From the NCBI GenBank assembly GCA_004211235.1, contig SEEY01000155.1, forward strand, positions 1-8,034: 8,034 nucleotides of DNA, read 5' to 3'. The notes beneath the pieces were generated by a model. That model was not told the DNA's origin, ran no database searches, and was given only the letters and a program-made list of their open reading frames with translations. This DNA comes from Rubrivivax sp. GTDB taxonomy: Bacteria; Pseudomonadota; Gammaproteobacteria; Burkholderiales; Burkholderiaceae. Made by a program: the position numbers and the translations under genes. Shown here piece after piece: positions 5,265-8,034 of the stretch (within the stretch, counting starts at the first letter, position 1; each line of letters begins with the position of its first letter).

Positions 5265-7162
5265 GACGTCCTCCTGGGGGTGTCTGTGGGCATTGCGGGC
5301 GGCGCGGACGGCGCGGAGGCGCCGCCGGCAAAGGAGAGCTGCAGCTTGAGCTGGTGCTCGCGCTGGGTCTGCGCTTGCAGGGCCCGCGCCTGCTGGCGGG
5401 CGAGCTGCCAGCGTAGCAGCGAGAGCGTGGCATTCAGCAGCGCGGCAGTGCGTGCGGGCGACAGCCGGCACAGTGCTCGCAGCGGTGTGGCGAGCGGCCC
5501 GAGCGCCTGCTCGACCCAGCGGCCCTGCGGATGCAGCAGCCGCCGCGCGCCGACCTCGGCGCCATCGGCGATGTCGTGCAGGCGGGCGAGGAACTGGCCC
5601 TCGGCGCGCCGGCTGTCGAGCGGCTCGATGAACAGCACCTCGATGCGGCGCGTCGGCGGCAGCCCTTCGGCCTCGGCCGCGTCACGCCGATGCTGCAGCG
5701 CGCGCTGCGGGCCGATGCCGGCCAGCACCCAGGATTCGGCCTTGGCGCCGGGCAGGTCGGCAAAGCGCGCGGCCGAGCCGAGCTGGCGCAGCACGAAGAG
5801 GCGGTGCACGCCGGGCGGAGCGCCGAAGGCCGACTGCACGCGCGCCTGCCAGGCGGCTTCGTCCGCGCAGCAGTCGGCGTCGGGCTCGGGCACGGCGCCG
5901 GCCGAGGCGGGCGATGGCGCGGCCAGGCCATGCAGGCGCCACAGTGGCCCGGCCAGGCCGGCCAGGTCGGCCGCGGCGCCGGCCAGCCGATGGGCGCTGG
6001 CGGCCAGGCCGAGCACGCTGGTGCGCTCGGTGGCCCGTGTGACCGGGCTGAGCGCCAGGCCGGCACGGGCCTGGATGGCCTGCGTGAGATGAGGCAGCAG
6101 CCCGCGGTCGGGCAGGGCGCGGCCGATGGCGTCGTCCAGGTGCACGTTCGGCCCGGCCAGCGTGTAGTCGCGTCCGGGCTGCAGCAGGTCGCGCACGACG
6201 AGGGCCTGACGCAGCAGCCATTCGCCGCGCTCGGTCTGGCGCCACAGGGGCGGCAGGCGGGCGATGAGCCCGGTGGCGAGCTTCGCCCCGGCGGCCGTCC
6301 ACAGCAGGCCGTTCGCAAGGTCGAGCGTGTAGTGCTGTGGCGACTCCAGTGAGTCGGACAGTTCGCGCGCCAGCTGCAGTGCGTCGCCGAGTGCCGTGCT
6401 GTCGTCGGGCACCGAAAGCAGCACCGGGTTGACGGCATCGTCGAACAGCACGCGGTCCAGCTCGTCGATGAGCAGCGCGAACAGGCCGCGCGTGACGAGC
6501 AGGCCGGCGCCGGTCTCGCCGTGAAGGCGCGCTTCCAGGCGCTGCGTGTCGCCGCTGCCCCGCTCGCGGCGGTCGCGCGCCAGGTCGGCCGCCAGCCGCC
6601 GCGCGGGCACGATGACAAGGTCGGCCGCATAGGCACGGCGCAGCGCGGCGCCGGTGGCGTCGGAGCCCGCCGGCGCGGCGTCCAGGCCGAGGGCCTGAAA
6701 CAGCGGCAGCAGCGTGCGGCTGGCGGCTGCGGCGGCCTCGTCGTCGGCCGTCATCAGCATGCAGGGCCGGCCGCTCGCGGCCCAGGCGGCGGCGGCGAGC
6801 GCGAGGGCCTGGTGGCGCAGCGCGGCGCGCGGCAGGGCGATGGCGCCTTGCTGAACGAGACTGCAGGCGGCGTCCAGCACCTCGGGTGCGAACTGCCAGG
6901 CGGCCTGGGCCGCGGCCAGCGCCTGGGCAAGGGCGACGCGCTCGGCATCGGCGTCCTCGCGGTTCAGCGCGCGGCGCAGCGCTTCGCCGGCATTGCGCAG
7001 GCTGGCGGCGGGGTCGAAGACGTGCGGCAGCGCCGCGTCGACAGCGGCACCTAGCGTGGCGATGGCCGCAGCGCGATCGGCCGGCCGCGGTGCGTGCTGG
7101 CGCGCGGCGATGGGCTTTTCGCGCGGCGGGAACCAGGGCGGGGTGATGGCAGCTGCGCTCAT
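5261..7162 (-). CDS. SecA-like protein with degenerate ATPase motifs
   Basis: A 633-residue relative of the Sec translocase motor SecA. Landmarks in order: a region at 105-160 aligning with SecA's Walker A segment and the following helix (LLPLFQALGL matches the SecA fold); RRAYAADL at 175-182 (SecA: AYAADITYGT); LIDELDRVLFDDAVNPVLLS at 231-250 (SecA: VDEVDSILIDEARTPLIIS); a preprotein-crosslinking-domain-like part with YTLD, RDYTLAG and the stretch to ARAGLALSP; HRLAGAAADLAG near 391 (SecA: KKLAGMTGTAD); and LDSRRAEGQFLARLHD near 515 (SecA: ESRRIDNQLRGRAGRQGD). The Walker A loop expected near 107-119 reads AIALPRAALRHQA with no GKT, and motif VI is eroded, so ATP hydrolysis is doubtful. The protein ends in the helical scaffold; the C-terminal zinc tail is absent. 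ATG 7162 overlaps the adaptor stop as ATGA without a clear ribosome binding site, implying translational coupling. GTG 7204 is an alternative start, 14 codons longer. Confidence 0.8.
   Translation of the reverse strand: MSAAAITPPWFPPREKPIAARQHAPRPADRAAAIATLGAAVDAALPHVFDPAASLRNAGEALRRALNREDADAERVALAQALAAAQAAWQFAPEVLDAACSLVQQGAIALPRAALRHQALALAAAAWAASGRPCMLMTADDEAAAAASRTLLPLFQALGLDAAPAGSDATGAALRRAYAADLVIVPARRLAADLARDRRERGSGDTQRLEARLHGETGAGLLVTRGLFALLIDELDRVLFDDAVNPVLLSVPDDSTALGDALQLARELSDSLESPQHYTLDLANGLLWTAAGAKLATGLIARLPPLWRQTERGEWLLRQALVVRDLLQPGRDYTLAGPNVHLDDAIGRALPDRGLLPHLTQAIQARAGLALSPVTRATERTSVLGLAASAHRLAGAAADLAGLAGPLWRLHGLAAPSPASAGAVPEPDADCCADEAAWQARVQSAFGAPPGVHRLFVLRQLGSAARFADLPGAKAESWVLAGIGPQRALQHRRDAAEAEGLPPTRRIEVLFIEPLDSRRAEGQFLARLHDIADGAEVGARRLLHPQGRWVEQALGPLATPLRALCRLSPARTAALLNATLSLLRWQLARQQARALQAQTQREHQLKLQLSFAGGASAPSAPPAMPTDTPRRTS
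5270..5275 (-). promoter_or_regulatory. Ribosome binding site of the lipoprotein gene
   Basis: AGGAGG on the minus strand lies five bases before ATG 5264, inside the last codons of the SecA-like gene. It fixes the lipoprotein start and excludes the longer open frame that reaches back to 5471. Unlike the SecA-like gene, this gene has its own strong site as well as a stop-start overlap. Confidence 0.8.
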
Positions 7163-8034
7163 AGACCGTAGCGGTGTTGCAGCAGCTGCTGCAGCCCGGC
7201 CCACATGCGCGAACCCAGCGGCCGGGCCGCGACCGGCACGCGCAGCACGCCGCTCATGCCGTGCATGGCCAGGTCGCGCGGCAAGGCGCCGGGCGCGAAC
7301 TCGGCCTGGATCTCGAAGAAGGCCTCGGCCGCCGTCGTGCCGCTGCTGTCGTCGGGGCGGATGGCCACGTCGCCGCCGCCGCCGAAGCCGAGCGACGGCG
7401 ACATCAGGCGCTGGCGTTGGTAGGGCACCATGCGCAGGCTGGCGAGGTTCAGCGCCTCGCCGCGCCGGCCGGCCAGGCGCAGCTCGGACTGCGCGGCGGC
7501 CGGCAGCGCGCTCAGCTCGGCCGCGTCGGCCTGCGGCAGCACGGCGGCAAAGCGCAGCGCGCTGCGGTCCACCACTTCGCCCACGGCCTGGGCGCGGTCC
7601 ACCCAGGCGTCGAGCCGTTCATGCAGCGTGGGCGCGACCCATTCGCCGTCCTGCGGCGCGCGCACTTCCAGCGACGCGAGCAGCTTCTCGGTCTCGACGC
7701 GGCGCGCGGCCAGCGCGTCCAGCCGCGCCTGCAGCGGGCCGATCTCGGCCGGCGTGCCGCTCAGCGCCAGGCCGAGCTGGGCGCGCGTCTCGACGATCTG
7801 GCCATTGACCAGATCAAGCTGCAGCGACAGCTCCGGGTTGTCGAAACGCGCCAGCAGCTCGCCCTTCTTCACGCGCTGGCCGTGGCGCACCGGCATCTCG
7901 CGCAGCCGGGCGGCCGTCTGCAGATAGATCGGGCTGCTCTGGCGCGCCTCCAGCACGCCGGGCAGGCGCAGTGCGTGCGGCAGCGGCAGCAGGAACAGCA
8001 GCGCCCACAGCGCCAGCACGATGCCGCCCATGGC
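7159..8034 (-). CDS. HlyD-type membrane adaptor, C-terminal part (5' end outside window)
   Basis: The frame is open to the window edge (codon 8032-8034 is Ala), so at least 291 residues are seen and the true start lies outside. A transmembrane helix comes first (GGIVLALWALLFLLPLP). Next is the first half of a lipoyl-like hairpin (ARLREMPVRHGQRVKKGELLARFDNPEL), then a coiled-coil region of about 60 residues, the second lipoyl half (LEVRAPQDGEWV), and a beta-barrel-like part (GEVVDRSALRFAAVLPQADAAEL). The tail resembles that of M50 site-2 protease/HlyD fusion proteins, where the helix here would be the last of the membrane domain. That fusion is a recalled resemblance, and the protease part is not visible. 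Such adaptors span the periplasm in export systems. The stop overlaps the SecA-like start by four bases, making this the upstream partner in the operon. Confidence 0.85.
   Translation of the reverse strand, partial: AMGGIVLALWALLFLLPLPHALRLPGVLEARQSSPIYLQTAARLREMPVRHGQRVKKGELLARFDNPELSLQLDLVNGQIVETRAQLGLALSGTPAEIGPLQARLDALAARRVETEKLLASLEVRAPQDGEWVAPTLHERLDAWVDRAQAVGEVVDRSALRFAAVLPQADAAELSALPAAAQSELRLAGRRGEALNLASLRMVPYQRQRLMSPSLGFGGGGDVAIRPDDSSGTTAAEAFFEIQAEFAPGALPRDLAMHGMSGVLRVPVAARPLGSRMWAGLQQLLQHRYGL

Noticed and set aside
3550..5433. Long open frame on the minus strand in another phase (about 627 codons)
   Set aside because: The translation is almost entirely Arg/His/Pro/Ala with no domain. 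The overlapping phase encodes the lipoprotein with signal peptide, lipobox and clear repeats.
5265..5471. N-terminal extension of the lipoprotein frame to 5471
   Set aside because: It would put about 69 residues before the signal peptide, and AGGAGG plus the ATGA overlap clearly mark ATG 5264.
4041..6092. Long open frame on the plus strand (about 680 codons)
   Set aside because: It is antisense to the lipoprotein and SecA-like genes, its product is low-complexity Ala/Gly/Arg, and it crosses the boundary between two well supported genes. It is a GC-skew shadow frame.
5434..6636. Minus-strand open frame of about 400 codons
   Set aside because: It is rich in Pro/Ser/Cys/Arg with no recognisable motif and lies wholly inside the SecA-like gene in another phase.
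6993..7808. Plus-strand open frame opposite the adaptor
   Set aside because: It is an Arg/Ala/Pro-rich shadow with no support. The minus strand carries the HlyD-type domain order.
8029..8031. ATG as the true start of the adaptor gene
   Set aside because: The frame stays open to the window edge, there is no room to see a ribosome binding site, and the visible start looks like the middle of a larger membrane protein.

Overview
The window is very GC-rich double-stranded bacterial DNA, densely coding, with strong G/C third-position bias. PAS-rich hybrid kinases, Gly-rich lipoproteins and this gene mix suggest a betaproteobacterium of the Burkholderiales (Rubrivivax/Leptothrix/Roseateles-like). 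That assignment is inferred from style and not from a marker gene. Nothing that looks like a tRNA, rRNA, CRISPR array or transposase was seen.

Layout. Positions 1-278 form a perfect inverted repeat: two 94-base arms around a 90-base spacer, with the left arm running to the first base of the window. The right arm runs into the 5' end of a plus-strand hybrid sensor histidine kinase (to 2838) with three PAS-type sensor regions, DHp, ATPase and receiver domains. Only 34 bases later, behind a good ribosome binding site, comes a six-helix membrane methyltransferase (2873-3631) that resembles methanethiol S-methyltransferase MddA. The two plus-strand genes probably share a transcript.

The rest of the window is a minus-strand operon converging on them. 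In transcription order it holds (i) the C-terminal part of a membrane-anchored HlyD-type adaptor, cut by the window end and possibly the tail of an M50 protease/HlyD fusion; (ii) a SecA-like protein (5261-7162) that keeps the SecA motor layout but has lost the Walker A loop and motif VI and lacks the SecA C-terminal tail; and (iii) a lipoprotein (3735-5264) with a Calx-beta-like region and two DUF1566/Lcl-type repeats. Both junctions are 4-base ATGA overlaps, so the three genes are probably translationally coupled and act together.

The most interesting content is this minus-strand trio: an inner-membrane adaptor, a probably ATPase-dead SecA paralogue and a surface-type lipoprotein. It looks like a specialised envelope export or maturation system. 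Its substrate is not established here; the lipoprotein is the obvious candidate. The 94-base inverted repeat at the left edge is either an unusual palindromic element or a fold-back assembly error, and should be checked before the kinase N-terminus is trusted.
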